Shown here piece by piece: positions 1 through 12,100 of a stretch of 64,000 nucleotides of DNA. The notes beneath the pieces are model-generated. The model saw nothing but the letters and a program-made list of their open reading frames with translations, was not told the origin of the DNA and made no database searches. How positions within the stretch are numbered: the stretch's first letter is position 1; each line of letters begins with the position of its first letter. The position numbers and the translations under genes are program-made. This DNA comes from Knufia peltigerae (taxonomy: Eukaryota > Ascomycota > Eurotiomycetes > Chaetothyriales > Trichomeriaceae). The stretch covers positions 1 through 64,000 of the forward strand of contig JAPDRN010000111.1 of the NCBI GenBank assembly GCA_030247855.1, written 5' to 3'.

Positions 1-376
1 ACGGGCAAAAGAGATCGAAAAGGACGGTTTGTAGCAATACCTGTTGTTGTATAAAGCTTGTCTTTTGGGGGGTACACTCGAAAACTAGCTTTGTGGAACT
101 TGTATTGCGCCACTGAAGGAAGAAGCGATTGTCGTGGGTGGGTGTGTGTGTGTTTGTGTGTTTGTGGTCTGTCGCGTGTCTTCTCGAGTCATACAAATTG
201 AATGGACCACACAAAAAATACTAACGTGAGAACTTAACAGCGGAGGTGGTCAAGACCGTTGGGCCAAGATCCGTGCAGAGCAAAAGAAACTCGCCAGCAC
301 CACCGAGTCGATAGCCGAGTCGGCCAAGGACAAGGTCGGTGCCGCCGTCCAAGAGGCCAAGAAGAGTGTTTCGTAA
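1..376 (+). CDS. 3' end of an unidentified gene (partial)
   Basis: The last exon runs from an acceptor at 239-240 (preceded by a TACTAAC branch site) to a TAA at 374-376. It encodes a hydrophilic, probably helical tail containing GGGQDRWAKIRAEQKK and ending AKKSVS. The first base of this exon completes a codon begun upstream. One possible upstream exon is 1-30, reading AKEIEKDG and ending at a weak GTAGCA donor at 31; this keeps the frame but leaves a 210-base intron and is uncertain. No ATG lies in this frame in the window, so the start is further left. I do not recognise the family. The composition (Lys, Glu, Ala rich, no hydrophobic stretch) is real-looking and differs from the overlapping frames. 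Confidence 0.5.
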
Positions 377-1248
377 GTGGCCTCGAGGGATTGGATGGAA
401 TTGGATGGGGAGAGAGTGCTGTGTGTGCTGTGTGAGAGCGTCAAAGCAACAAATCATACTTGGGGATGAGCACAAATGGATGGATCGCGTCATAAAGGTT
501 CGTTCAGTCGAAAGGGCGGTTCAAGGTTAAATCCTTTTTTTTGAATGAATCAAGTACAAAAGAATACTATTATGGATTTCAACAAACAATCATCAATCGT
601 GGAACGAGCATAGAGATATCTTGTAATGATAAACCGCATGCCATTGATTTCTCAATCGAAAACACACCATGGATCGACAGCTTGATGACTAGAAACACGA
701 GCAGCAAAGTACTACTGTCGGTGTTGTTCCCATCTTCTAGAACCAACGGAGAGGGAAGTAATTACTTTGAAGCATAAAAGACTCGACAACCGTTCCCCAT
801 ATTCATGTTCTGCTTCATTGGGCAATCCTTTGCTTTGCCATATGATGGTCAATGTTGAAATCACACCGACAACCCTTTGGCAGACTTGATTGAATTTCAA
901 ACAAGAAGAAACAAAAGAGAGCCCACATGATCCCAGGTCACCCCGATTTGTGTCCTTTGTCACTTATCCCCCCGTCAATACATCAATCACCCAGTCGATC
1001 GTGGCCAAACTTTTTACCTCTTCGGTCATCCCCATTCATTTTTTTTGGAAACTTGAAAGACCATTGCAACTTGCCTTGAACCCAAAAAAAACAAGAGAGA
1101 AAAGAGTAGAGAGTAAACAGTCCAAAGTTCAAAGTGACAACAAAATTGACGAGGCGGACAGTACCAGAACTAGACGACCGATCCCAAAACAATCTTCTGT
1201 CGATTCCGTTCGATTTTATTTTTTTTTGGTTGATCTTATGGGTGTTGT
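377..1248. other. Intergenic region with no gene seen
   Basis: This lies between two gene ends that point at each other. It holds A- and T-rich tracts and short open frames without splice logic or recognisable products. It probably contains the 3' UTRs of both neighbours. Confidence 0.5.
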
Positions 1249-1726
1249 TCAAGTCCCCTTTGTGAAATTGTCCCACATGCCCTGCAACATACCGGGGGAC
1301 CCTGGTTTTTGTTCGGCATAGGCCGACTTTCGTTCGTCGACGCTGTTACGTTTGTAGGCGTGCAGACCGGCGAATTTGGTTTCCGAACTCGCACTTGACT
1401 TTTGACACAAGACGAGCAAGGGAAAATGGGAGTCAGCAGTTCCCTTGGAGGAGTGATTTTGACATGACAAAAAAGTAAGAGTGTGGGTGAGAGGGTGTAT
1501 GGGTCAACAGTGACAGGTACGGTCAAAAACTCACCCTTCTTCTACCAGCCGCTCCCGCACTGGCTGCAGGCCCTGTGGTTTCTGCCGCCACCTTGTTGGC
1601 GTTACCACCACTGTTGTTGTTGTTGTTGTTGTTGCTGGCTTCACCTTTGGTGGCCGATTGACTTCCTGAAGTCCCCGATGAGCCGGACAAGGTACGTGGT
1701 TTGAAACCCGACTGTTTGAAAAACAT
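1249..1726 (-). CDS. Small conserved-looking ascomycete protein with Asn tract
   Basis: Two exons, 1535-1726 and 1249-1398, joined by a GTGAGT...AAAAG intron in phase 0, give 113 residues. The N-terminus reads MFFKQSGFKPRTLSGSSG, followed by a Ser/Gly/Asn region with a run of seven Asn, then RRRSSASSETKFAGL, KRNSVDERKSAYAEQKP and a C-terminal GMLQGMWDNFTKGT. The pattern of a basic Ser-rich start and a short aromatic C-terminal block resembles small fungal proteins I have seen annotated only as hypothetical or conidiation-related; I cannot assign a function. There is no signal peptide or membrane segment. The Asn run is coded by a GTT/AAC triplet tract and may vary in length between strains. 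The splice join is well supported because both halves stay open only with this join. Confidence 0.7.
1612..1634. repeat. TTG/CAA triplet tract coding for Asn
   Basis: About seven and a half TTG units on the + strand lie inside the first exon of the small gene above and code for its Asn run on the - strand. Confidence 0.85.
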
Positions 1727-3297
1727 TTTTGGGATACTTCGACGGTTCGAAGTCGAGAGTCAAAAAGTGTCAAGAGTGTTTACTTTTGTGTAGTTTGGTG
1801 ATCGATTATTGAAGGTGTCAGAGACGTCCAACGTAGGCCGAGAAAAATGGGTGGTTTGGTGTGATCGAAAGTATGTAACCACTTGTTCGAAAGGATGAAT
1901 TTCTCAAGATATGAGTTCCTGAGAGAAGTGACAAGGCAGTGGCAAGTATTAGATGGTTCAGAAAGCACACGGTAAGGTGTGAGGCTGTCTGTCACATATA
2001 TTCTGCAAATAACCCCCAAATGGTAGTTTGCATACAAGAGGGTGACGACGACGACGACGACGATGATGATGATGATGATGATATCAGTGAACTCCCTTTG
2101 TCGTGTGGAACTTGTCAAATCGGTTCAAGCTTTTGAATGGTGACCAGAGAAAACACAAAAAGTCAAAGCGTTTTCGGACTGATTCGATCTCGAACAATGA
2201 TGTAGTTCTTCAAAGATCGAAATGAGTTAATACAACAAGAGATTCGTTTGTACTAGGGGTGGTATTGTAGAGATATGGTGACGTAGTTGATGGACTGGTC
2301 GAGAACCCTTTGTAGTTTCCGTCTCAATCTGTCAAGGGGGCCGTGCGAGGAGGAGTATCCCTTGTGAAAAAGGTTTATCAAACAGTGAGTGATTGTCTGG
2401 TTCAGTTGTCTGGTCACAAGGGGATATTTGGGTTAGGTGTGTATGTGTGTGAGATGTGAAAAGGAAGACGAGGAGCCAAAAATAAAGAGAGAGGGAGGAT
2501 CGGAAAAGGCGAAGGATCGTTGTCTCCTGGGGTTCGTACTGGCAAGTCATAACTCGTGTGACCTCTCACAATGTTGCCTATTCCCCCCCTCGTTAAATCC
2601 TCGCTGGGTGGTAAGAGACCCTTCGTAAGCAAAGCCCAAACACCCTCTCGAGATGGGCCGGAACTGACAAAGTATGCATACGGAGTAAAAAAGGACCAGA
2701 CCTAAAGGAGGAGGGGGTGGCCTGTCATCTTCCAATGACCACTCGATGTATGTTGACCTACTGTAGTTCATGACGAGCACTGACCATGAACGAACCAAAG
2801 TGCCGCCTCAAACACATGTCGAGGAGAGTCCTCGTAGAAAGCAATAGGTGGTTGATTGGTCTGTACCCCGCAAATCAGCAACTGTATCTTTGCAGTACTC
2901 GTATGGGCCCATGGAAGCGATGACATGTGAATGGTGAAGGGAAAAAAGGCCAAACCCAAGACGGCGACGGTTTCATCCTATTCGGCCGTCTTGTTTCTTC
3001 GGATGGTAATGGAATCAGTCTGGTTGGATCGATATGAGGATACAGAAAGTCATCAAGAAGGTGAAATTGAATATTTTCCCCACTTACAGATCGTACTGTA
3101 TAGTGTAGAACATGTGAAAGATGCAACAAACAACATCTACTGTAGGTAGGAAATCCCCTATACGGAGTATCATTGGATCAGTAACCTACCTGTCCGTACC
3201 AATAACTAAGAATAACTCATATCAAACTTGATCCTTCACAGGCACATTCTTCTATTCCAATCATTTTGTGACCCGAGAAACCACTCAATTGTCCACC
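1727..3297. other. Intergenic region, 1.6 kb
   Basis: No supported gene. This would hold the promoter of the small gene to the left and the 3' UTR of pyruvate carboxylase to the right. It contains a GAC/GAT triplet repeat at 2044-2082 and two exact copies of TACGGAGTA at 2679-2687 and 3161-3169. The open frames here are short and compositionally odd; the Asp-run frame is simply the triplet repeat. Confidence 0.5.
2044..2082. repeat. GAC(6)GAT(7) triplet microsatellite
   Basis: Six GAC units are followed directly by seven GAT units. It lies in intergenic sequence, and the open frame through it has no other coding signs. Confidence 0.9.
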
Positions 3298-6200
3298 TCA
3301 TGCTTTCTGAATCTTGCAAACCAAATCGGATCCAGCAACAGAATCACCTTCCTTGATCAGTAGTGATGCAACTTTACCAGAATGTGGTGCACTGATGACC
3401 ATTTCCATCTTCATGGCACTCAAAACTGCAAGTGGATCTCCCTTCTTGACTTCATGCCCTTCCTTGGCCCGTACCTCAACCACGACACCAGCCATAGGCG
3501 CACCAACTTGACTGCTATCACTAGGATCAGCCTTTGGCCGACTGGTGTTCTCCACGGCGGCCTTTGTGTCGTCGATCAAGATCTGGCGAATTTCTCCATT
3601 CACCTCATAGAAGACCTCACGTTGTCCGGTCTCCTCGGAAAGCGGACCAACGGCCAATAGCTTGAGGATAAGAACCTTGCCCTTTTCAAGCTCCACGTGG
3701 AATTCTTCTCCAATTTCCGGCTTGTTCAAGAAGAATTTCGTAGGCAGAACCGACAGATCGCCGTACTTGTCGACGAACTTACGGTAGTCCTCATAGACCT
3801 TCGGGTACATGACGTAGCTGGCAATGTCCGTCTCGGAGGTGATTTGATACTTCTCTTTGAGGGTCTTCTTCACCTCTGCGAAGTCAACAGGATCAAGGTA
3901 GAGTCCTGGTCGTTTGTCCATCTTTCTACGGCCGCGAAGAGCGTCGGTTCGGAATGGTTCCGGGAAGCCACCGTACGGCTGGCCCATGTAACCCTCAAGG
4001 AATTCCAGGACGGATTCGGGGAAGTCGAGATCTTTAGCTTTGGCTCGGACATCATCGAAGCTGAGTTTGTTCGACACCATAAATTGTGCCAGATCACCTA
4101 CAACCTTTGACGTAGGTGTGACCTTGACAATGTCGCCAAGTAGCAGATTTGCTTGCTCGTACGCTTTCTTCGTCTCCAGCCACTGGGCCCCAAGACCAAG
4201 TTGAGTTGCTTGGAAGATCAAATTGGTGAGCTGTCCTCCAGGTATCTGATGCTCGTACACATCTTTAGAAAGTTAGCATCCTCCGCAAATAGACTGTCCA
4301 TCTATACATACCTGGATCAGGTCCAGTCAAGCCAGCTTCAAATGGCGAGTACAGTAGTCGAAGTTGCTGCCAATACTGGTCAAGAGCTCTAACATTGCGA
4401 ACATCTAGACCTGGATCGTGTTCAGTTCCTTCCAAGGATGCCAGAATAGCGCCGATACTGGGCTGTGCTGTGGTACCACTCATTGCGTCTGTGGCAGCGT
4501 CAACAGCGTCAGCTCCAGCCTCAGCGCAGGCCACCATGGACGCGACGCCAGTTCCTGCGGAGTCTTCAAATTGTAAGCGGCGATTTCGGCAGGCTTGAAG
4601 CTTTTGAAAACTTACCATGCGTATGGACGTGTATCGGAAGGTCTGGGTACTTCTTGCGAATTGCGCCAACGAGCAGACGTGCTGCCTTCGGTCGTAGCGT
4701 CCCTGCCATGTCCTTGATACCAAGGATATCAATCTTCAGATCGACCAGCTTGGCAACGAAGTCCAAATAGTACTCGAGGTTGTACTTTGTCTTCGGGTTC
4801 TAGTAATTGTCAGCAACTGAATAAGGTAGTAATAGAACAATGGAAGCAAAGCAAAGACGCAAGTGTAGCTGGTGAGGAAGTTAATGTACAACGTGAATAA
4901 TGGAAAATCACCAGCGTCAGCCTGAGATGTATCAAGTAACAGCAATCGCCAAATGTATCGAAAATCCGGAGTGTTTAGAGGCCAGCCAAGATGCTTGAAG
5001 TAATGAGGTTGAGAGAGAGGAGGCCGTTGAAAGTTGATACTGAGGTGGGATAGGTACGCGCAAAGACAATAAAATGAGAACAAAAACGAAAATCAAAACA
5101 CCTACCAACACTGTAGACTTGTTAGTATTGCTTCAGAGCGAGGCGTATTTTAGGACTCACTGTCTCCGCTGATGCAAACGGTTCCCTCCGCAACACCACC
5201 GGCTGCTTGTACAGCTTTGATTCCGACTGCCACTTGATCGATATCGTTGAGAGCATCGAATACTCTGAAGATATCCATGCCGTTCTTCTTTGCCTGCTTA
5301 CAGAAATGCTCAATCGCATTGTCTGGAAGACTCTTGTAGGCAACGCCGTTGGCCCCTCGAAGAAGCATCTGGAAGGGTATATTGGGAACCAGCTTCCTCA
5401 TCTTCCGCAGTCTGTCCCAAGGATCTTCGAAGAGAAACCTCATACTGACATCAAAAGTGGCTCCGCCCCAGCATTCCAGAGCAAATGCGTTGCTCAAAGC
5501 GTAGCTCGTTTCTTTGGCGATGTTGCACATGTCGACGGTTCGCACTCGGGTGGCTAGGAGAGACTGATGGGCATCACGCCACGTAGTATCCATGATGAGA
5601 CAGCCCTTGTTTGCTCGGATAGCTTTGGCAAAGCCAGCAGGGCCTTCTTTGTCGATGACACTCTTCCATCCCTTCGTGCAAGGAACTGTGACATCAATTT
5701 CTTTTCCACTGTCATCCAGGATTTTGGGCATAATGATATCGCCCTTGAATTTTGACTCTCCAATTTGACCTTTGATGCTGCTACCGTTCACGGCAAGGTC
5801 TCCAAGGTACTGTAGGAGTTTCTGAGCACGGTTCTGGCTGCCGATCAGCTTGAACAGCTCTGGAGTGTCGTCGATGAAGGTGGTCCAGCACGTGCCGTCA
5901 ATGAAGACTGGGTGGGTCAGGAGCGAAGCCAGGAAAGGAATGTTGGTCTTGACGCCGCGAATACGGAACTCGACGAGTGCTCGCAGCATCTTGCGACGCG
6001 CGATCTCGTAGGTGGAGCCGTGGCAGGTACACTTGACCAACATGGAGTCGTAATGAGGGGTGATGATAGCACCAGCGAAACCGTTACCACCATCAAGACG
6101 CACACCGTTACCACCGGCTGATCGGTAGACTTCAATCTTGCCAGTATCGGGAGAGAATCCCTGGGATGGATCTTCGGTGGTGATTCGACATTGGATGGCA

Positions 6201-7315
6201 AAGCCGCGAGTAGAGATACGGTCTTGAGTAAGACCTAGCTGTTCAAGAGTCGCACCTGCAGCGATCTGGATCTGTGCTGCCACGATATCGATTCCCGTAA
6301 TCTCTTCGGTGATGGTGTGCTCGACCTGGATTCTGGGGTTGATCTCAATGAAGTAGTAGCGATTTTGTTGATCAACCAAGAACTCGGCCGTTCCGGCGTT
6401 GCGGTAGTTGACTGACTTGGCGAGCTTGACGGCATCGCTGAGAATAGCGTCGCGAACTTCAGCTGGCAGATCCTTAGCAGGGGCAATCTCCACAACTTTC
6501 TGGTGTCGACGTTGGACACTGCAGTCACGTTCGTACAGATGGACAACGTTTCCATGGTTATCACCCAAAAGCTGAACTTCGATATGCTTGGGCTTGTCTA
6601 GGAAACGCTCAACGAAGACGGTGCCGTTACCGAAAGCTGACTTGGCCTCGGAAGTCGCACGCTCAAAGGAGTCCTTCAAGCTCTCTTGGTCACGGACGAC
6701 TCGCATGCCGCGACCACCACCACCAAATGCGGCCTTGATGATGATTGGAAAGCCATACTTGTCAGTAAAGGCTTTGACTTCTTCGTATTTGGCGACTGGG
6801 CCCTCCGTGCCAGGAACGCAAGGGACGTCGCATTTCATGGCCAGCCGCCTGGCGGAAACCTTGTCTCCCAGGGCATCAATGACTTGATAAGACGGGCCAA
6901 CAAAGATGATGCCAGCCTCCTCGACTTTCCGGGCAAATTCAGCGTTCTCGGACAAGAAACCGTAGCCAGGATGAATCATCTGGACTCCATGGGCCAGGGC
7001 AATCTTGATGATTTCGTCGCCAGCCAGGTAAGCACCGACGGGAGTGTATTGACCTCGTTTTCCAATCATGTACGCCTCATCCGCCTTTTGTCTGTGCATA
7101 CCCAGTCTGTCTTCATAGCTGAAGACTGCCACGGTTTGGAGGGACAGCTCATGTGCGGTACGGAAGATTCGGATGGGAATCTCGCCTCGGTTGGCGACGA
7201 GGAGCTTCTTGAGCTGCATTATGCTGGAATTGGCCCTCAGCCGCTGGTGGACCGAGTGCTCAAGATGGTGACTACCATCTTCATGGTCGGGAGTTGCTGT
7301 ACCGTGCGCCGCCAT
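3298..7315 (-). CDS. pyc: Pyruvate carboxylase
   Basis: Five exons, 5161-7315, 5106-5110, 4616-4799, 4312-4563 and 3298-4262, give 1186 residues, the usual length of fungal pyruvate carboxylase. This biotin enzyme makes oxaloacetate from pyruvate, bicarbonate and ATP and refills the TCA cycle; fungal forms are generally cytosolic, and no targeting leader is seen here. Domains in order: biotin carboxylase from about residue 34 (LLVANRGEIPIRIFR) with the ATP-grasp glycine loop GGGGRGMR near 197; carboxyltransferase from about 550 with LIMDTTWRDAHQS near 575 and the metal-binding HVHTHD near 780; C-terminal biotinyl domain with AMKME, biotin on Lys about 1150. The second exon is only 5 bases (TGTTG): with one base before and AACCCG after it, it rebuilds ATG TTG AAC CCG, the conserved GDMLNP block. 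Introns are 50, 306, 52 and 48 bases; the first has a clear TACTAAC. Confidence 0.97.
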
Positions 7316-9188
7316 GATCGAAGTTGAGGTAGCCTTGCTGCTGGCAGAGGCAGCTAGAGGCAGGAGCTCCTAACGAGCTGTTGGAGAGGACAAGTGCTCA
7401 ACACGGAGCCTAGGAGCTAGATAGTGTAGCAAAAGGAGTAGGGAAGCAGGAAAAACAATACGAATAGAAGGTCGAATAGGTCGGTCGGTGGATGGTGGGG
7501 GGGGGACGATAGAAGAAGGAATGTTGGGTTTGTTTTTGTCGAAAGATGATGTCGACGTGGGGACGGTCTCCGGATGACAGGAGGGAGCAGTAGAGCTAGA
7601 TCAAGGCTACTGCAATAATGATATATCTCAGTTGGGGTTGGTCAGGAACAGCCAGGAAAGCAGCTTTTGGGTGGTTGACTTTTTGTTTGATAAGCTGCAT
7701 AAAGGGAGGGGAAGGATATGTGGAAGTGGGACAAGTGGATGGAGGTGCGTAGGACAGACAGTCAGTCAGTGGTCTGCGGCTTTGCCTTGCTGTGCTCTTT
7801 TTACTGTTGCGGTACGGAGTAGGAAGCTCCTCCACGAGCTACGAGGTGATTAGACAAGGTTGACGTTCGGCGGGCTTGGGTTCCTCCCTCCGTACCTAAG
7901 GTCTTGACTCCGTATGGACAGCAGCTTACGGAACAGGCCAGTGCGCAATGCACCGAAACAAACCTCGGATTCCGACCTTAGGGAGCGGTATCGGGTTGAT
8001 TTCGGCGCAAGAGCCCTGTCTCTTTTTATATGGCCGTAGGAATGAGTTTTTGTGTCACAGTCACAGTAATGGATTCGGAGATCAATCAACGACCTAGACC
8101 CAGCTAAGTGATTCCCTCCGTCTACCAACCGGAATGCCGTAACATATTGTCAGTCGTTATCATGGTTATTGAAAGGTTTCGACCAGGGCTCACGAAGGAC
8201 ATGCAGTGCGCCTTGCAGTGTGGTGGGGTGGTTTTACTGGACTTTTCGCATGGCTCTACAGTACTCAACTCCATCAATACCATAGCAATAATAATAATTC
8301 AGTCTTTAGCATGAATCCACCACGGTCCGGAGTACAATATCTTCAGGATTAGTAGATTAAGCTGAGAAAAACTTCCCCCCCCCTCTGCCATTGCTTAGAA
8401 AAAATAGTCATAAATGGTGCTACTTGTTGCTGTAGCCTCGTTATCTCTCTCTGTCCAATTCCTTCTCCTGCAGACCACGATTGGATGGCAAAAAGACGCC
8501 ACTCCATCACGTCACTGTTTAAATCCCAATGGCATGGGGAGATAAGGCAGGCTCCGTATCTGTTGAGGAGGGAGATATTGGTGTTGGTCAAAGATTATTG
8601 CCTCTACGGCCTGCTCCCCGCTCTACACACCATCAAAGAGCCCATCAGATCTGGCATCATCTATCTAGGCCGATCTCATCGGGACCAATAATTAGAGCAT
8701 ACGACACCATTATTCTGGGTACGGCGAGCGCGGTGTCAACCTCCGAGTAAGAAAACGACCATCTACAAACCCAGAGAGTATGTCTCGGTTTTCGTGTTAA
8801 TAAATGGCCTTCATTCGCTATCTCACACAAATTGATCAAGTAATAGTAATTTTTGTTTGACTGCTGCAGCGCCCGAGGCCGTGAACAGGAGCCACATGGC
8901 CACCCCATATCAAGCCAGAATGTCGCTGGGCCTGCAACCCCCACATACGCGTTACCATCTTACAACTGTACTTGCGTAAAGTGATCCCATCCCCCGATGT
9001 GTTTTCATCCGCATCCATTATTTTCTTCCGGCACAGGAGATTTGCTGATCACAGATATCCATGTTGTTCCGAATATTTGTCGCGCAGGCACTCTAGGATC
9101 ATATCGCAGCTTGCTCCGATATCACTCCCTGCCCCACAACACCGAATCTTCCCGACAGCTTCCCCGGATCACCAGGGCTTCTTTCCTT
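7316..9188. other. Long intergenic region upstream of pyruvate carboxylase
   Basis: About 1.9 kb without a supportable gene. It should hold the 5' UTR and promoter of pyruvate carboxylase and the 3' UTR of clathrin heavy chain. A TACGGAGTA motif lies at 7813-7821, about 500 bases before the pyc start, and near matches (CTCCGTA) occur at about 7908 and 8550. Frames here lack family signatures and most lack ATG starts near splice signals. Confidence 0.5.
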
Positions 9189-12100
9189 TTAAAAGGCCCG
9201 AGGAAACCCGGTCGGCTGGGGTGTAATGCCGTTGGTAGCGGCATAGCCTGTGGGTTGTGGTGCCATATTTGCTGGACCCTGTGTCAACATCAACCGGCTT
9301 CCAATGATGGGAGTGTTGTCCTCGGTCTTTTGTTGACTGGCTTCCCGCGACTTTCGTTCGTCGTTGTCTTTTCGAAGTTGCTCGATGGTCGCCGCTTGCT
9401 GGCTCATGTAACTGATCATGAATGGCATCGTGAAGTCGCTTAGGCCATGGCGCCATGAGATCTCCATAACCACATGGTATGGGATCAGATCGTAGCAAGC
9501 ATAGAGCATACCAACATAGCATTCGCGGCTGCCAATGTCGACAAACTAGGCAAAGTTAGCTACTATAAGACGATTCATGAATAATGTTCAACTTACGTAT
9601 CTGAGCAAATCTTCCACCACGTCTGGTTTGCCCGAGATGGCGGCAGTCTCGATGGCATCGCGGAACAACTTGTCCTGCTTGGATAGCGCAATCGACTTCT
9701 CCCATCTCTTGTTCTTGCGGTAGATTTGAGCGGCGATTTGTCGGAAAAAGACGAGTTCGTGCTTTTCAAGACGCTGGGCGAGCTCAACTGCGTCATAGTT
9801 ATCGTAGTTCTCCACCGAGTCCTTGAGAGTCTTGTAGTCCTCCTCTTCGATGAGGAGATCGTGGATGGCGTTGTTCACAACACGCTTGTTTTGACCCTGG
9901 ACATTGAGCAGGAACGGCTTGATGATGGGGATGTTATCCGACTTCTCAAACATGCGCACAACTCGGTTGACGTCAATGCGAGACGTCAAGGCTTGGAGCA
10001 AGTCTGTCAACAAGAGTGGCTGCTCTTGGAGGTAGTGGTTCAGAGCACGATAGTAGATTTCCAGATTAGCCACCTTGACAATGATGTCCTTGAAGGAGTG
10101 ATGTTCCCAAGCATCAGCGGCACGTTCCATCATGGCCAACGCCGCATTGTCCCATTCGTCGTAATGGCAGTAGAGGAAGATCAACTCCGGCCAGAGATGT
10201 GCCTCTTCACAGCCCCGAATCATCTTCGGAATGTTGATACGCGACCAGAAGAGCTTGAGGTGCTCCATAACCCGATCAGGGTGATATTTGGAGAGAGCAA
10301 TACCAAGCTCGGTGAACATGCCCATGTGAGCTCGTTCTAGGCCAAGGCCGGCCTCCAACAACGAAATGAGTTCCTCGAAGTATCCTTCTCGCTCATACTG
10401 CTTAACAAGATCCTGGAGCTCTTCTGCATGGACGATAAGGTTGAGACCGCAAATCTGGGCGAGTCGGAATTCCTTCTTGGCTACGCAAGCTTCGTTGACC
10501 TGCTTCCACACTTTGACACTGTTAGCACGTCGAGCACAGTCGACCGCGTTTTGGTACTCGTCAAGGTGTACAAGTGTGGTCGCCAGCTTCGCCCAGTTGG
10601 AGATGCTGGTGTAGAAAATCTTGGCCGCCTGGTGGAAGCCTTCTTCGTAAGCCTTGTCACCACATGCCTCGACATCTGCAACGTTTGTAGCACGCAAGAA
10701 GTCCTCCAGCTCGGGCAACTGGTCAAGTCGAGCATAACTGAAAGCCAGTGCGGTATCAATAGCTGGTTCGCGTTGGGTCTTCCGGGCCATCTTGAGGAAT
10801 TTGATCAGATCCTCGTCCTTGCCTGCGTGGGTAGCGGTTTCGATTACTTCATTGTAGTTGCTGGGATCATTGGCTTTGATGTACGACTCGATAGCATCGC
10901 TCACTCGCAGACCATCGAGCTGCGCCTTTGCCACCTTGCTCCAGACTTCGGGGAGGTCGACGTTCTCGGCATAGTCTTGAGCACGATCAATGCTGACAAT
11001 ATGATCGACGAGCACGTTTGCAGCTGAAGTATGATCATTGACCTTCTTGTAGATCTCAAGAGCCTCCTCATACAATCCTTGCTGGATACACATATTGGCA
11101 ATCTCTTCGGTATTGAACTCAGACAAGCGGTGGATGTAATCCATCAGACGAGACTTATCTGCTTTGGCAGCGGTAAGCATGAGCAAGTTCTGCAAGCTGC
11201 TGTTATCACTGAATGGAGACGGCTCCAAGATGATTTTCTCGAGGAGTTCAATAAGTTCGGCTGGAAGATCTGCATCCAAGAACGCCTTGACGGCAACCGA
11301 GACCTTGTCTGGCTCGCTGGACTCCGGTACTGCTGTTGCGATGACTTGGTCAACAAGAGATCGACGATAGACATTGTTTTCGGCCAGGACAAATCCCCAG
11401 ATTTCTGGGTCGGCTCGTTCAAGTAGATAGCGAGCTTGAGCCCGGAACATAGAGTTCTCGTTTGTGATGTTGATGAGCTCAATATCGTTCTGTCCCTTTC
11501 GGTAGGCAATGTAGGCAAGATTAGGATCCCGCTTTTCACAGTATTTACCGACGGTGAGCGTATCATAGAGGTCATTCTCTTTCAAGAATTTCTCTGGATC
11601 ATGGTTGCTGTCAATGTAGATCTTGGCTAAGGCATTGTAAACTGCAGGTTGTTGATTTCCCTGTGCCAAAGTTGACTCAAGGAATGGTAACAAAATCTTC
11701 AGGCGATTCTGACCCTCGACCTCACCGACCAGTTCGTCCATCGGCACAGCAGACGCGTCTACGGAGGACAACAAATTCTTGATGACAGACTCTTCGCAAT
11801 CCAGAGCCAGTAGTGCACCGACCACGGCAGGTGTTCGGGCTGGGTTCACACGCTGGACGTACACCTCGATAGACTTGTATTGTTGGTTGCGGTAGAGGTA
11901 ATTGATCAAATCCTTGACAAAGTTGAATCGGTCGCAGACAATGATCAATGGAAGTTGTTCCGCTAGGCGTGCCTCGATCAGGAAGTTCTTAACCTTTTCA
12001 GGGTTGTAATGGTTGTTTTCTCGGCAGATTCTCTCAACTTCCTGGAATTGTTGCATAGTAACGGCAGCCTCAAGGTATTTGAAAACAACTTCACCATCTT

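Noticed and set aside
1740..1760. GGTTCGAA word resembling a tRNA B box
   Set aside because: No A box at the right distance and no cloverleaf pairing around it.
1939..2136. Open frame with a run of Asp residues
   Set aside because: It is only the GAC/GAT microsatellite read in one frame; no start context, splice sites or neighbours support a gene.
6686..7327. 213-residue open frame antisense to pyruvate carboxylase
   Set aside because: Overlaps the conserved biotin carboxylase domain on the other strand; no independent evidence.
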